A DNA stretch of 49,168 nt from Acidobacteriota bacterium (GCA_902812465.1 CADDZE010000028.1:1-49168); one strand, 5' to 3'. Shown: positions 10,443 through 19,526, counted from the stretch's first letter. Translations and numbers: made by a program. Notes: a model not told the origin generated them from the letters alone.

Positions 10443-10608
10443 GATATCCCCTCGGATATCCCTTGCGTTTCCGCCGCGCCAGAGGGCCGGGCGTAACAGC
10501 AGGAGAACCTGCCCCGGTAAGGAGGACATCTCGTCGAGGTGAGATCGGGACAAAGCTGGCGGAACCCAGTCGATTAGGTCCGTGGGAGCCTGCCACCGAA
10601 AAGGGCAG
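10443..10608 (+). other. multi-hairpin leader before the O-antigen ligase/polymerase gene
   Basis: The 188-base gap after gmd holds several separate stem-loops. These are GATATCC-CCTC-GGATATC (10443-10460), GCAGG-AGAA-CCTGC (10499-10512), ATCTC-N8-GAGAT (10528-10545) and a CTGCC/GGCAG pair (10590-10608). The first lies seven bases past the gmd stop and could mark transcript end, although no T-run follows. The cluster of folds may be a structured 5' leader. No known RNA family was recognised. Confidence 0.35.
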
Positions 10609-10624
10609 TCCAGTCTTTGGCTGA

Positions 10625-12079
10625 ATGGATCGATTTCTCGAAATCTTCCACGTATTAGTCATTGCAGGCGCCGTCGTGGCGTTTGGAGCGGTCCGACCGC
10701 TCGCCTACTCTTTGATGGAGGTGGCACTGTTCGCCGCCACATTGGCCCTGCTGGTCAAGCAAGCCCGCGAGGGAAGGATTCGGTTCCCGTTGCCTCTGGC
10801 CTCCGTGCTTGTTCTCGGCTGGATAGCCCTGTCTCTGGTACCGCTGCCCGTGTCGCTTGTGAACCACCTGCAACCCGGCAGGCTGGGAATTCCCCAGGCC
10901 CCCGGCGGCCCCGCGAATGCGAAATTCTGGGTTGTCCTGAGTGTCTACCCACATGCCACGATGCTGGGATTAATGAAGTTCCTGGCGTACGTTTGCGCGC
11001 TGGTCCTAGCTGCCTACCTGTTTGACTCGCGCCGGCGGAAGAGCGTGCTAGTGACTGGGCTAATCGCGGTCGGCGTGCTGGAAGCGGCTTACGGTTCATT
11101 CCAGTACCTAACTGGTTTCCAAAGGATTTTCGGAACACCCAAGGTTTACTACCGGGAACAGGCAACAGGCACTTACATCAACCACAATCACTTTGCTGGC
11201 CTGCTGGAGATGGTGGCGCCCTTTGCACTCGCGACCGCCTTCTACTCCTACCGAATCTGGATTGAGGAGCGGCGTCGGGGGCCTGCTGGGGTGGTCTCCG
11301 ACCGGCAGCGGGCTGCCTTGGGCCGCTTCTTGGTTTATTGCTTCCTGGTGGTCGTGCTGGTGGTGAGCAGCTTCTTTTCGCAGTCACGCGCGGGAATTGT
11401 GTCTATGTTGGTGTCTATCTTCCTGGTCGGTATTCTCGCCTTTGTCAAGCTGCGGCGAAGGGCCTGGATTGCAGGCCTTCTGTTCGCGCTGCTAGTTGCC
11501 TTAGGGTACGGGGTGTGGGCAGGACTGGAGCCGGTGGTGGCGCGCTTTGAGATGCTTCAACAGGCGGGCTATCTCTCGACCGAGGGGAGATTGTCGGTCT
11601 GGAGGGACGCCGTCGGAATAATGCGCGACTACCCGTGGACTGGAAGCGGATTGGGAACCTTTGGGTATGTCTACCGTCACTACCAAACTGTGCTGGGAAG
11701 ATTCTTCTTTGATCACGCACACAACGACTACGTTGAGTTTACCTGCGATATCGGATTTGTGGGCGTTGTTCTGCTCTTCTTGCCTATTATTTACTTCGTG
11801 GGGAGGATGATCGTCTCCTTTCTCAGGGACTCGCGGCAGTACCGGCCCTCGGTCCTGCTGGGTTGCATCGGCGCGGCGGTGGCTCTGCTCCTGCACAGCA
11901 TTCTTGACTTCAACCTGCAAATCCCCGCCAATGCCCTGGTCTTCTCCACCGTGCTAGGCCTTGGTTACAAAGCGGGATGCCTGGAGCCCCGCCAAGAGGG
12001 CCGAGCCGCCGGAGCCGTCCAGCGCTCTAACGCCGTTTCCCGGCCATCCGCGCGGGTTCCGAGAAACGCACCCGTTTGA
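10625..12079 (+). CDS. O-antigen ligase/polymerase family membrane protein
   Basis: This 484-residue integral membrane protein has about eleven predicted hydrophobic helices spread over residues 5-450. The Wzy_C/O-antigen ligase signature is visible. TYINHNHFAGLLEM (about 181-194) is followed by SQSRAGIVSMLVS (about 253-265), then a long outside loop with GRLSVWRDAVGIMRDYPW. The conserved HAHNDYVEF follows (about 362-370). Proteins of this family either polymerise repeat units (Wzy) or ligate glycans to an acceptor (WaaL), acting on the periplasmic face. Sequence does not settle which. It closes the polysaccharide cluster. The last 35 residues are basic and poorly conserved. The ATG lacks a strong ribosome site. 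Confidence 0.85.
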   Translation: MDRFLEIFHVLVIAGAVVAFGAVRPLAYSLMEVALFAATLALLVKQAREGRIRFPLPLASVLVLGWIALSLVPLPVSLVNHLQPGRLGIPQAPGGPANAKFWVVLSVYPHATMLGLMKFLAYVCALVLAAYLFDSRRRKSVLVTGLIAVGVLEAAYGSFQYLTGFQRIFGTPKVYYREQATGTYINHNHFAGLLEMVAPFALATAFYSYRIWIEERRRGPAGVVSDRQRAALGRFLVYCFLVVVLVVSSFFSQSRAGIVSMLVSIFLVGILAFVKLRRRAWIAGLLFALLVALGYGVWAGLEPVVARFEMLQQAGYLSTEGRLSVWRDAVGIMRDYPWTGSGLGTFGYVYRHYQTVLGRFFFDHAHNDYVEFTCDIGFVGVVLLFLPIIYFVGRMIVSFLRDSRQYRPSVLLGCIGAAVALLLHSILDFNLQIPANALVFSTVLGLGYKAGCLEPRQEGRAAGAVQRSNAVSRPSARVPRNAPV

Positions 12080-12128
12080 GTTCCACGGAGTCGTGCCGGG
12101 ACCATTCGCCGGAAGTTGACGTGCTGCT

Positions 12129-13547
12129 ATGAAGTCGGCTTATAACGGAGTTCCCTTGCCGGAAGACGGCGAGGCCATCGAGTTTAAGAACGGTCGTTTT
12201 GCTGTGCCGGACATCCCGATTGTGCCCTTCATTGAGGGCGACGGCACGGGTCGGGACATCTGGAGAGCAGCGCGCCGCGTGTTTGACGCCGCGGTGCAGC
12301 GCGCCTACCACGGCAAGCGGCGCGTCGCCTGGTACGAGGTCTTTGCCGGTGAGAAGGCCTACAGGCGGTTCGGTGAATGGCTCCCCCAGGATACGTTGGA
12401 GGCGATCCAGCGGTTCCGGGTGGCGATCAAAGGACCTCTAACCACTCCGGTAGGCGGTGGCATCCGCAGCCTGAACGTGGCGTTGCGCCAACTGCTGAAC
12501 CTCTACGCCTGTTGGAGGCCTGTCAAGTACATCCCCGGGCTCCCTTCGCCGGTAAAGCACCCCGAGCGGATGAACATCGTGATCTTTCGCGAAAATACCG
12601 AGGACGTTTATGCGGGTATCGAATGGGCGGTAGGAACGCCGCAGGCCAAACGGGTGATCGACTTCATCAATGACCTGCTGCGCGAGGAGAAGTCGAACAA
12701 ACAGGTGCGTGAAGACTCGGGCGTGGGTATCAAGCCGATTTCGATTCACGCCACTAAGCAGCTTGTCCGCCGGGCGCTCCGGTACGCACTGGAGCATGGG
12801 CACAAGCGGCTAACTCTCGTGCACAAAGGCAACATCATGAAGTTTACGGAGGGAGCCTTCCGCGACTGGGGCTACGCTTTGGCGAAAGATGAATTTCGCC
12901 AGCAGGTGGTGAGCGAGCGGGAAAGCTGGATTCTGAATCACAAGGACCAGCACCCCGACGCTTCTGTTGAGGCCTGCGCGGCCGCACTGGAACCAGGAAT
13001 CGAAATGGCTTCGGAGGATTTCCGGCACAAGGTGTGCGCAGAGGTGCGTATGTGCCTCGAATCCATTTACGCGACACACGGCAGGGGACGTTGGAAGGAA
13101 AAACTTTTGGTCAACGACCGCATTGCAGACTCGATGCTTCAGCAGATCCTGACCCGTGCTGACGAGTACGAGGTGATCTGCACGCCTAATCTGAACGGTG
13201 ACTACCTCTCCGACGCTTGTGCCGCACAGATTGGCGGCCTGGGTATGGCCCCGGGCGGCAACATTGGCGATGAACATGGAGTTTTTGAAGCCACTCACGG
13301 CACCGCACCCAAGTACGCCGACCAGGACGTGGTCAACCCGGGAGCCGTCATCCGGTCGGGTGCACTGATGTTCGAATTTATGGGCTGGCCGGAGGCTGGC
13401 GACCTGATCGAAAGGGCGCTGGCCAAGACCATCGCTCAGCGCCGCGTTACCTACGACCTCGAGCGCCTGATGAAGCTTGAAGGCATGGAGAACGTTCAAA
13501 AACTGGGGACGAGCGCCTTCGCCGATGCCATCATTGAGAACATGTGA
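12129..13547 (+). CDS. icd: isocitrate dehydrogenase (NADP-type)
   Basis: This TCA-cycle enzyme decarboxylates isocitrate to 2-oxoglutarate. Its 472 residues match bacterial Icd closely. The substrate loop [19 protein letters not shown] supplies S114, N116 and R120; R130 and R154 ([13 protein letters not shown]) complete the site. [13 protein letters not shown] carries the catalytic Lys, and NLNGDYLSD and [12 protein letters not shown] complete the core. Compared with the E. coli enzyme there is an extra stretch of roughly 45 residues at about 260-325, between [10 protein letters not shown] and [11 protein letters not shown]. Similar long forms are known in cyanobacteria, so this is not a defect. 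It is followed by mdh and a cyclophilin gene in the same direction. Confidence 0.96.
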   Translation: MKSAYNGVPLPEDGEAIEFKNGRFAVPDIPIVPFIEGDGTGRDIWRAARRVFDAAVQRAYHGKRRVAWYEVFAGEKAYRRFGEWLPQDTLEAIQRFRVAIKGPLTTPVGGGIRSLNVALRQLLNLYACWRPVKYIPGLPSPVKHPERMNIVIFRENTEDVYAGIEWAVGTPQAKRVIDFINDLLREEKSNKQVREDSGVGIKPISIHATKQLVRRALRYALEHGHKRLTLVHKGNIMKFTEGAFRDWGYALAKDEFRQQVVSERESWILNHKDQHPDASVEACAAALEPGIEMASEDFRHKVCAEVRMCLESIYATHGRGRWKEKLLVNDRIADSMLQQILTRADEYEVICTPNLNGDYLSDACAAQIGGLGMAPGGNIGDEHGVFEATHGTAPKYADQDVVNPGAVIRSGALMFEFMGWPEAGDLIERALAKTIAQRRVTYDLERLMKLEGMENVQKLGTSAFADAIIENM

Positions 13548-13684
13548 CCAACCTGCAAGGTAGACACGCGCCCGCCCCGAGGAACTGACCGATTCCCTCA
13601 CGACGTGGCATCGCCCGGCTGTGGGCGCGCTCGAGAAGGTTGATTTCTGACTCTCGGTTTCCGTTTTCTGTTTCCGGAGGTGGC

Positions 13685-14611
13685 ATGCGTCGAAAGGTTA
13701 CGATAGTGGGATCAGGCAACGTGGGTGCGACGGTTGCCCATCGCCTGGCGGACCGACAGCTGGCTGACGTTGTCCTCATGGACATCCTGGAGGGCATCCC
13801 GCAGGGCAAGGGGCTCGATCTGCTGGAAGCAGGCCCGATTGAAGGCTACGACATTCGCATCACTGGAACGAACAGTTATGCGGACACCGCTAACTCCGAC
13901 TTGGTGGTGATGACGGCGGGCTTTCCGCGCAAGCCTGGCATGAGCCGCGACGACCTACTCAAGGCCAACTTTGAGGTCGTTAAAGGCGCTGTCGAGCAGG
14001 TGGCGAGATATTCCCCTGAGTGCATCCTGATCGTGGTCACCAACCCGCTGGACGCCATGGCCCAGGCGGCCTATAAAGTGAGTGGCTTCTCCAAAAACCG
14101 CGTGATGGGCATGGCGGGCGTGCTCGACACAGCGCGTTATCGCACCTTTCTGGCCGAAGCTTTAAACGTCTCCGTACAGAACGTTCAGGGCTTCGTGCTG
14201 GGCGGCCACGGCGACACGATGGTCCCCGTACCGCGCTACACCACGGTGGCCGGAATCCCCGTCACCGAGCTCCTTCCCCAGGACCAACTCGAGGCCATCA
14301 TCCGACGCACGGCTAATGGCGGGGCCGAGATCGTGAATCTGCTCAAGGCCGGCAGCGCCTACTACGCTCCATCGGCCGCGGTCGTGGAGATGATCGACGC
14401 CATCTTTCACGACCGCAAGAAGATTCTTCCCTGCTCGGCCTATCTTGAAGGGGAATATGGGATTCATGGCCTCTTTGTCGGAGTGCCCGTGAAGCTGGGG
14501 TCACGCGGCATCGAACAGATCATCGAGATCAAGCTGACCCCGGAAGAGCTGGCGGCGCTTCGAAGGTCGGCGGAGGCCGTGAAGGAACTCGTGCAGGTGA
14601 TCGGAGTGTAA
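13685..14611 (+). CDS. mdh: malate dehydrogenase
   Basis: This NAD-dependent, LDH-like malate dehydrogenase oxidises malate to oxaloacetate. From the chosen start it has 308 residues. GSGNVGA (9-15) is the NAD loop and D33 is the NAD-selecting acid. [11 protein letters not shown] supplies R82 and R88; Arg at 82 marks malate rather than lactate specificity. N120, R151 and catalytic H175 (GGHGDTM) are present. The ATG at 13685 is preferred to an in-frame start at 13640 because GGAGGTG sits directly before it and [11 protein letters not shown] is the family N-terminus. It lies about 140 bases after icd, with a cyclophilin gene following. Confidence 0.96.
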   Translation: MRRKVTIVGSGNVGATVAHRLADRQLADVVLMDILEGIPQGKGLDLLEAGPIEGYDIRITGTNSYADTANSDLVVMTAGFPRKPGMSRDDLLKANFEVVKGAVEQVARYSPECILIVVTNPLDAMAQAAYKVSGFSKNRVMGMAGVLDTARYRTFLAEALNVSVQNVQGFVLGGHGDTMVPVPRYTTVAGIPVTELLPQDQLEAIIRRTANGGAEIVNLLKAGSAYYAPSAAVVEMIDAIFHDRKKILPCSAYLEGEYGIHGLFVGVPVKLGSRGIEQIIEIKLTPEELAALRRSAEAVKELVQVIGV

Positions 14612-14662
14612 GCAGCGCCTGGCCTTGTCGAGCTAGACGGACTGGCAGAGGGAGGAGATGGC

Positions 14663-15196
14663 ATGGATGACTTGGCTCCGGGCTTATATGCCGTCATTGA
14701 TACCACGCTGGGAGAGATCACGTGCCGGCTCTTCCCCCACAAGACGCCTAAGACGGTCGAAAATTTCGTGCGTCTGGCCAACGGCGACCGCGAGTTTCTG
14801 GATCCAAAGACGGGCCAGCGCGTAAAGCGCCGTTACTATGACGGTTTGGTCTTCCATCGTGTAATTCCCAACTTCATGATTCAGGGAGGCTGCCCCCTGG
14901 GCACAGGCACCGGCGGACCTGGCTACCGATTTGAAGACGAGTTTGTGCAAGACCTGGTGTTCGACCAGCCAGGCAAGCTGGCGATGGCGAATGCGGGACC
15001 CAACACCAACGGCAGCCAGTTCTTCATCACTGTTGCGCCCGCCGCGTGGCTTAACCACAGGCATACCATCTTCGGAGAGGTGGTGGCTGGCCAGGACGTG
15101 GCGAACCGCATCGCTCACACGCCTCGCGACCGCCACGACCGCCCGCAAACACCCGTCGTGATGCGGAGTGTCAGGATTATCGAAGTCAGCCCTTGA
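14663..15196 (+). CDS. peptidyl-prolyl cis-trans isomerase, cyclophilin type
   Basis: This cyclophilin catalyses proline isomerisation during protein folding. The 177-residue protein is a single cyclophilin domain. Residues about 60-73 contain FHRVIPNFMIQGG with the catalytic Arg and Phe. MANAGPNTNGSQFFIT (about 108-123) and WLNHRHTIFGEVVAG (about 129-143) complete the active face. There is no signal peptide, so it is probably cytoplasmic. GGAGG lies seven bases before the ATG. It follows mdh by about 50 bases and converges on araD. Confidence 0.95.
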   Translation: MDDLAPGLYAVIDTTLGEITCRLFPHKTPKTVENFVRLANGDREFLDPKTGQRVKRRYYDGLVFHRVIPNFMIQGGCPLGTGTGGPGYRFEDEFVQDLVFDQPGKLAMANAGPNTNGSQFFITVAPAAWLNHRHTIFGEVVAGQDVANRIAHTPRDRHDRPQTPVVMRSVRIIEVSP

Positions 15197-15247
15197 TGTG
15201 CAACCAAAGCTGGGTCTTCACCGAGAGCGTCGGGGTACCCGGGTAAC

Positions 15248-15934
15248 TCAGCAGCCGCTTCGGGAAGGCTTCTGCTTTTGGCCGTAAGTTGTGTGATAGC
15301 GTTCGTACCACTTCTCGACTTCGGAGGTGGGCAAGGGTTTGGGTTTGCCGAGGGTCAACGCCAAGTGGCAGGTCTTTGCTACGTCCTCAAGCATGACCGC
15401 CGCCTTGAAAGCGGCTTCGACGGTAGGCCCGAACGCGAAGGCGCCGTGGTGCGCAAGCAGAACCGCAGGCACCCTCCCGTGGCTGGATTTGATCGCTGCC
15501 ACTATCGCTTCGCCGATATGATTCCCCTGGTTGTCCGCATAAGGAGCGCAGGGAATCGTGCCTCCAAATTCGTCTGCAATCGCAGTCAAATACGGAGGAA
15601 TTGGTTTTCCCAGCAAGGCGAAGGCGGTGGCATAATTCGAATGGGTGTGGATGATCCCTCCGACGTCGGGGCAATGCCGGTAGAGGTAAAGGTGGTGGGG
15701 CAGGTCCACCGAGGGCTTCCATCTTCCTTCGACCTGCCTTCCCTCGAGGTCGGTGACGGCAAGGTCCACGGGCCGCAGCTTGTCATAGTCCATGCCGCTC
15801 GGCTTGATCACCACCAGGCCGCATCGCCGGTCGATGCCGCTGGCGTTGCCGCTGTGCATGGTGACCAGACCGGCACGATAAATTCCCACGTTTGCGCGCC
15901 ATACCTCCTGCTTGAGGCGTTTCAGGCTGTCCAT
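15248..15934 (-). CDS. araD: L-ribulose-5-phosphate 4-epimerase
   Basis: This class II aldolase/epimerase converts L-ribulose 5-phosphate to D-xylulose 5-phosphate, the last step of L-arabinose use. The 228 residues show SGNAS (28-32) and KPSGMDY (44-50), which bind phosphate. The metal ligands are H96 and H98 (HTHS) and H163 (AHHGAFAFG). SVDLPHH takes the place of the more common SSDTPTH. The C-terminal YERYHTTYGQ is typical. It lies 60 bases after araB on the same strand, so the two probably form an operon. No L-arabinose isomerase gene is in the window. Confidence 0.93.
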   Translation of the reverse strand: MDSLKRLKQEVWRANVGIYRAGLVTMHSGNASGIDRRCGLVVIKPSGMDYDKLRPVDLAVTDLEGRQVEGRWKPSVDLPHHLYLYRHCPDVGGIIHTHSNYATAFALLGKPIPPYLTAIADEFGGTIPCAPYADNQGNHIGEAIVAAIKSSHGRVPAVLLAHHGAFAFGPTVEAAFKAAVMLEDVAKTCHLALTLGKPKPLPTSEVEKWYERYHTTYGQKQKPSRSGC

Positions 15935-15994
15935 GTGAAAACCGGGCGCTGTTCGTAGCCAGTGGCAGGCAGCACGTTTGCTCCCTGCTGCTGA

Positions 15995-17689
15995 CTAGCC
16001 CCTTACTTGAGGATTGCTCCTCACCTGGCGTTTTAGCGCCTTAAGACGCTTCATGACGTCGTTAGTTCCCCGGCCGAAGTAGTCGTGGAGCTGCTGGTAC
16101 TCTTTGAAGATCAGGTTGTAGATATCGTGATGTTCAGGACAGGGCCGGAAGGTCTTCTTCTGCACCCGGGCCATCTTCTTTGCCGCGTCGAAAATGGAAT
16201 CGTAGCCGCCAGCTCCGGTCCCCGCAGCCACAGCCGCGTGCATCGCCGAGCCCAGGGCCGAACATGTCAGCAGCGGATCAGCAAGCTTGATCTCCCTGCC
16301 CGTCACGTTGGCATAAATCTGCATCAGCAGTTGGTTGCGCTCCGGCAGGCCGCCGCATGCTACCAGCTCGTTCACTCGTACGCCCTTGGACTCGAAAGCT
16401 CCGATGATCTGCCTTGTGCCAAACGCCGTCGCCTCAATCAGGGCACGGTAGATTTCCTCGGGGGTGGTAGCCAGCGTCAGCCCCAGCAAGAGTCCAGTCA
16501 GCTCGACGTCCACCAGGATGGATCGGTTGCCATTCCACCAGTCGAGTGCGAGGAGCCCAGTAGCGCCGGGCTTCAGCCGAGCAGCACGCCTTTCGAGCAG
16601 CGACGTGAAAGGTATCCTTGTCTTGCGCGCTTCACGATGCACATACTCCGGGACTCCATGTTCGAAAAACCAAGCAAAAATGTCACCGACGGCGGACTGA
16701 CCCGCCTCATAACCCCAAAGCCCTGGCACCACGCCGTCCTCGACCACGCCGCAGATGCCCTCTACCATCTGCTTCTGCGGTCCCAACAGCAAATGGCAAA
16801 TCGAGGTGCCCATGATCATCACCATCGATCCCGGCGCGGTCACGGTGCAAGCCGGCACGGCCACGTGAGCGTCCACGTTGCCGATGGAAACCGGCGTACC
16901 AGCCGGGAGCCCGGTCTTACGGGCCCATTCCGCAGTGAGCCCCCCTGCCTTCTCACCCAGGGGGAAATAGTGCTCGGCGACCTTGTCGAGTGCGGTGTCG
17001 AAACCCTCGCGGACGGCAGCGAAGAAGTCGCGCGAGGGGAAACCCCGGCCTTTAATCCACATCGCCTTGTACCCTGCCGTGCAGGCGGACCGCTTCTCGA
17101 CGCCCGTGAGCTGCCACACAATCCAGTCGGCGGCCTCGATGAATCGCTCCGTTGCCTGATAAACGGCCGGTGCTTCATCGAAGATCTGGAGCAGCTTGGA
17201 GAAGAACCATTCGGACGAGTACTTCCCTCCATAGATGCGGATAAACTCCTCGTTCCGCTCGCGTGCAACCTCATTGATACGATTGGCTTCTGCCTGCGCC
17301 GCATGGTGCTTCCAAAGCTTAACCCACGCGTGAGGATGCTTCCTGTACTTCGGCTCGAAGCAAAGTGGCGTCCCATCGCGACGCGTGGGGAGGGGCGAGG
17401 AGGCGGTGAAGTCCGTACCCATGCCGATCACACTTTCGCCCCTAACGCCGGCGTCTTTCAAGGCGCGAGGGATTCCGCGCTCAGCCACCAGCAGGTAGTC
17501 ACGGGGGTTCTGCAGCGCCCAGTCGGGCTCCAGGCGGGGCCCACCGCCTGGAAGGCGTTCGTCGATAACACCGTCTGGATAGGGCACGATGGCCTGACCG
17601 ACCAACTCACCGTTCCGAACCCTGGCCACTACGACTCGTCCGGACTCCGTGCCGTAGTCGATGCCGAGGGTGAATTTTTCCGCGGGCAT
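15995..17689 (-). CDS. araB: ribulokinase (FGGY family)
   Basis: AraB phosphorylates L-ribulose with ATP, giving the substrate of AraD. From the chosen start it has 564 residues, the usual length. The N-terminal phosphate loop is GIDYGTESGRVVV (9-21). VIGMGTDFTASS and LCFEPKYRKHPHAWVKLWKHH belong to the ribulokinase subgroup rather than to xylulokinase or glycerol kinase. GNVDAHVAVP and ACGGLPERNQLLMQIYA form the second FGGY domain. The ATG at 17689 is preferred to a GTG at 17701 because GGAG lies six bases before it. The gene is first in an araBD unit. Confidence 0.95.
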   Translation of the reverse strand: MPAEKFTLGIDYGTESGRVVVARVRNGELVGQAIVPYPDGVIDERLPGGGPRLEPDWALQNPRDYLLVAERGIPRALKDAGVRGESVIGMGTDFTASSPLPTRRDGTPLCFEPKYRKHPHAWVKLWKHHAAQAEANRINEVARERNEEFIRIYGGKYSSEWFFSKLLQIFDEAPAVYQATERFIEAADWIVWQLTGVEKRSACTAGYKAMWIKGRGFPSRDFFAAVREGFDTALDKVAEHYFPLGEKAGGLTAEWARKTGLPAGTPVSIGNVDAHVAVPACTVTAPGSMVMIMGTSICHLLLGPQKQMVEGICGVVEDGVVPGLWGYEAGQSAVGDIFAWFFEHGVPEYVHREARKTRIPFTSLLERRAARLKPGATGLLALDWWNGNRSILVDVELTGLLLGLTLATTPEEIYRALIEATAFGTRQIIGAFESKGVRVNELVACGGLPERNQLLMQIYANVTGREIKLADPLLTCSALGSAMHAAVAAGTGAGGYDSIFDAAKKMARVQKKTFRPCPEHHDIYNLIFKEYQQLHDYFGRGTNDVMKRLKALKRQVRSNPQVRG

Positions 17690-17732
17690 GCATGACTCCA
17701 CGCTATGATGGGCTCACGTCAATGAGGGTAGA

Positions 17733-17761
17733 CGTTTAATTGAACCCGCTCACTATGTCAA
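17733..17761 (-). promoter_or_regulatory. candidate promoter of araBD
   Basis: On the minus strand a perfect TTGACA (17756-17761) is followed after 17 bases by TAAACG (17733-17738), a weak -10, about 45 bases before the araB start. The AGCGCT palindrome overlaps the upstream side of the -35 and could belong to an operator. Confidence 0.35.
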
Positions 17762-17816
17762 GCGCTACCACCGGCTGGCTGCGGTCCCGCTAAGCCTTAA
17801 AATAAGGCGCTTCTGA

Positions 17817-18098
17817 GCCGACAAGCACCATCGCGAGGGACGGCGGGGCGACGCACCGCCGGAATCTTTTCATACTCGACTGATATTCGGCATCGCCGGG
17901 CCCTCCGGAGAAGCGCCCAACAAGCTTGTGCAGGCCAAGATGGAAGGTTTGGGCAAGGAGCTCGCGCAGCACCTGGCGGACTTCAACGCACTTTTGAAGA
18001 CCGATGTTGCCAGCTACAACCGGCTGGCGTACGAGCTGGGTGCCCCCACTGTCTTCGTCGGCGCACCGATCAGCCCGAGGGCTGTGTCAGGGCGTTAG
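17817..18098 (+). pseudogene. remnant of the C-terminus of a sortilin/BNR-type glycosyl hydrolase-like protein
   Basis: An open frame without a usable start reads into a stop at 18096-18098. Its last 65 residues (FGIAGPSGEAPNKLV, LADFNALLKTDVASYNRL, GAPTVFVGAP) look like the helical C-terminal tail of the large beta-propeller VPS10/BNR exo-sialidase-like proteins common in Acidobacteriota. Their ends have the pattern of a helix, then LLKxDVxxxNRL, then a short hydrophobic end. The frame is open only back to about 17817, so the propeller is gone. This is recognition from memory of the family pattern. An unrelated small open frame is possible. Confidence 0.4.
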
Positions 18099-18178
18099 AT
18101 CGGCACAACAAAGCAGGAACCTGGCCCGCCACGTAATGGCCGTGTTGGGGGCTTGATTCTATTACTCGCGTTATATAT

Positions 18179-18192
18179 CTTATCTGCATAAG
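18179..18192. repeat. inverted repeat upstream of the sigma-54 promoter
   Basis: CTTAT-CTGC-ATAAG is a perfect 5-bp inverted repeat in AT-rich DNA, about 107 bases upstream of the -24 element of the PEP-CTERM gene. That is a normal distance for a sigma-54 activator site. The assignment is inference. Confidence 0.3.
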
Positions 18193-18298
18193 AATGGAGC
18201 GGAGTATCCAAAAAGAGTACTAACTTGCCATTTTCGGGTTTGACGCCGGGACAAGCGACCGGCAAATTTATCTAGAGTTTATGGTCATCCCCGAGCTC

Positions 18299-18314
18299 TG
18301 GCACCTAACCTGCA
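18299..18314 (+). promoter_or_regulatory. sigma-54 (RpoN) -24/-12 promoter
   Basis: TGGCAC-N5-CTGCA has the invariant GG (18300-18301) and GC (18312-18313) exactly ten bases apart and matches the consensus TGGCAC-N5-TTGCA at all but one position. It lies 47 bases before the ATG of the PEP-CTERM gene. PEP-CTERM genes in other bacteria are known to be sigma-54-dependent, through PrsK/PrsR-type regulators, which supports the call. Confidence 0.75.
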
Positions 18315-18360
18315 AACGCTCATATGCTAAGCCCCAGGGGTGATGGAGGGAAGAGGGGGC

Positions 18361-19335
18361 ATGAATAGAAGACGCAGGCGAAAGTACATTGGATACTATC
18401 CCGCAGGGCGGCATCACAGGACGCGGCAATTCCCTTCGATTGTCAAGGCTTTGGCGCTCCTGTCGATTGTCGCGACGGCGGGTTTGTGGCTAACCTGCCA
18501 ACAGTTCCAACAAGCGCGCGGCTGGCAGTCGCAGCGGCTGGTAATGCCAGGCCAGGACAGCGCTCCCGATTCACCTATCTTTGACAGCCAAGTTAGTCTT
18601 CCTTCCGACCCCAATGCGGCGGGCCGTGTGGTCTACCCTTATTCGGTGATTCCCGGTGGAGTTCGGGATACCCGGGAACTGCGCCAAGCCATGACCGACC
18701 CCGTCGTCGCCGCGCATTACCGGGATTTTCAGATTTCTCGGGCTCACATTGTAACTTTGCCACACGATGAGCGCTACTACGTTTCCTATCGGCGTGGAAG
18801 CGAGGTCTTCTGGACCAAAAACAAACTGAGGGTGGCAGAAGGAGAAGCCCTCATGACTGATGGCACAAATTACGCCCGCGCCCGATGTGGCAATCGGCTG
18901 TCACCGACAGCCCAAAGCAAGACGGCCCCGAATGAGCCTTCGCCCGAGGAATTAAACACGCCCGTCAATTTGGCCAGCCGAAGTGCGGTCCCGCTCGCAG
19001 TTCGATCGGCAGCACCCAGCCTTTCGGCGCCCGTGCCTCAAGCCGCCGCCGCGGTTCCCGCGGAATTGGTGCCACCTGGTCCTCCACCAGAGGTTCCTAC
19101 CTTTGCGTTCACGTTCCCCGTGGTTCCGCCCAACATCGTGCCACCCGTGCCGCCCACCAAGAAACCAAACAAATGCCCGCCCGGGTCGGTATCCCCCAAT
19201 CCGCCCTGTAAGAAGCGGCCTCCATCACCCGTTCCTGAACCCGGCACTTGGTGGCTGATGAGTGCAGGGGCCGCGACACTGCTGTTGCACCGTTCGCTAC
19301 GCCTTCGAGATCGGGCCGGAAAGAGCTCCGCCTGA
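18361..19335 (+). CDS. PEP-CTERM sorting-domain protein with an uncharacterised middle domain
   Basis: This is an envelope protein of about 324 residues. A basic N-terminus precedes one hydrophobic helix (about 29-46), a signal or anchor. Residues about 85-175 form a compact domain (VIPGGVRDTRELRQAMTDP, DERYYVSYRRGSEVFWT) that I do not recognise by name. A Pro-rich linker occupies about 220-290. The C-terminus carries the PEP-CTERM signal: VPEPGTW (about 291-297), a hydrophobic helix and an Arg-rich tail, the site for exosortase cleavage. No exosortase is in the window. In-frame GTG and ATG codons at 18340 and 18343 are alternative starts; the ATG at 18361 follows GGAGGG and gives the basic N-terminus. 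A sigma-54 promoter lies directly upstream. Confidence 0.82.
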   Translation: MNRRRRRKYIGYYPAGRHHRTRQFPSIVKALALLSIVATAGLWLTCQQFQQARGWQSQRLVMPGQDSAPDSPIFDSQVSLPSDPNAAGRVVYPYSVIPGGVRDTRELRQAMTDPVVAAHYRDFQISRAHIVTLPHDERYYVSYRRGSEVFWTKNKLRVAEGEALMTDGTNYARARCGNRLSPTAQSKTAPNEPSPEELNTPVNLASRSAVPLAVRSAAPSLSAPVPQAAAAVPAELVPPGPPPEVPTFAFTFPVVPPNIVPPVPPTKKPNKCPPGSVSPNPPCKKRPPSPVPEPGTWWLMSAGAATLLLHRSLRLRDRAGKSSA

Positions 19336-19487
19336 GGGACCGCTTGCGGCCTCCACCTAGGCGGCAGCGACGTGGGGCGACTACGTCCCTTTCCACTGTC
19401 ATCGGGGGCGCGATGGGAGGACCGAGCGTTTCTCCAACGCGAAGCAGTCCTGGTGCTCGGTTCACCATCTCGCCCCGAAGCAAGCCG

Positions 19488-19515
19488 TTGACAATAAGGA
19501 GAGATGCCGGATACT
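19488..19515 (+). promoter_or_regulatory. sigma-70-type promoter of purD
   Basis: TTGACA (19488-19493) is followed after 16 bases by GATACT (19510-19515), which matches four of six -10 positions. Transcription would start only a few bases before the purD ATG at 19527, implying a very short or absent leader. That fits the lack of a ribosome site. Confidence 0.5.
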
Positions 19516-19526
19516 GTACCGCGGCT

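Noticed and set aside
10497-10516. AGCAGGAGAACCTGCC resembles the 3' box of cobalamin riboswitches
   Set aside because: The other conserved boxes expected upstream are absent and the downstream gene is an O-antigen ligase/polymerase. Treated as a plain hairpin.
16085-17695. 536-codon open frame on the plus strand opposite araB
   Set aside because: araB on the other strand has all FGGY motifs; this frame has none and is a mirror effect of codon bias.
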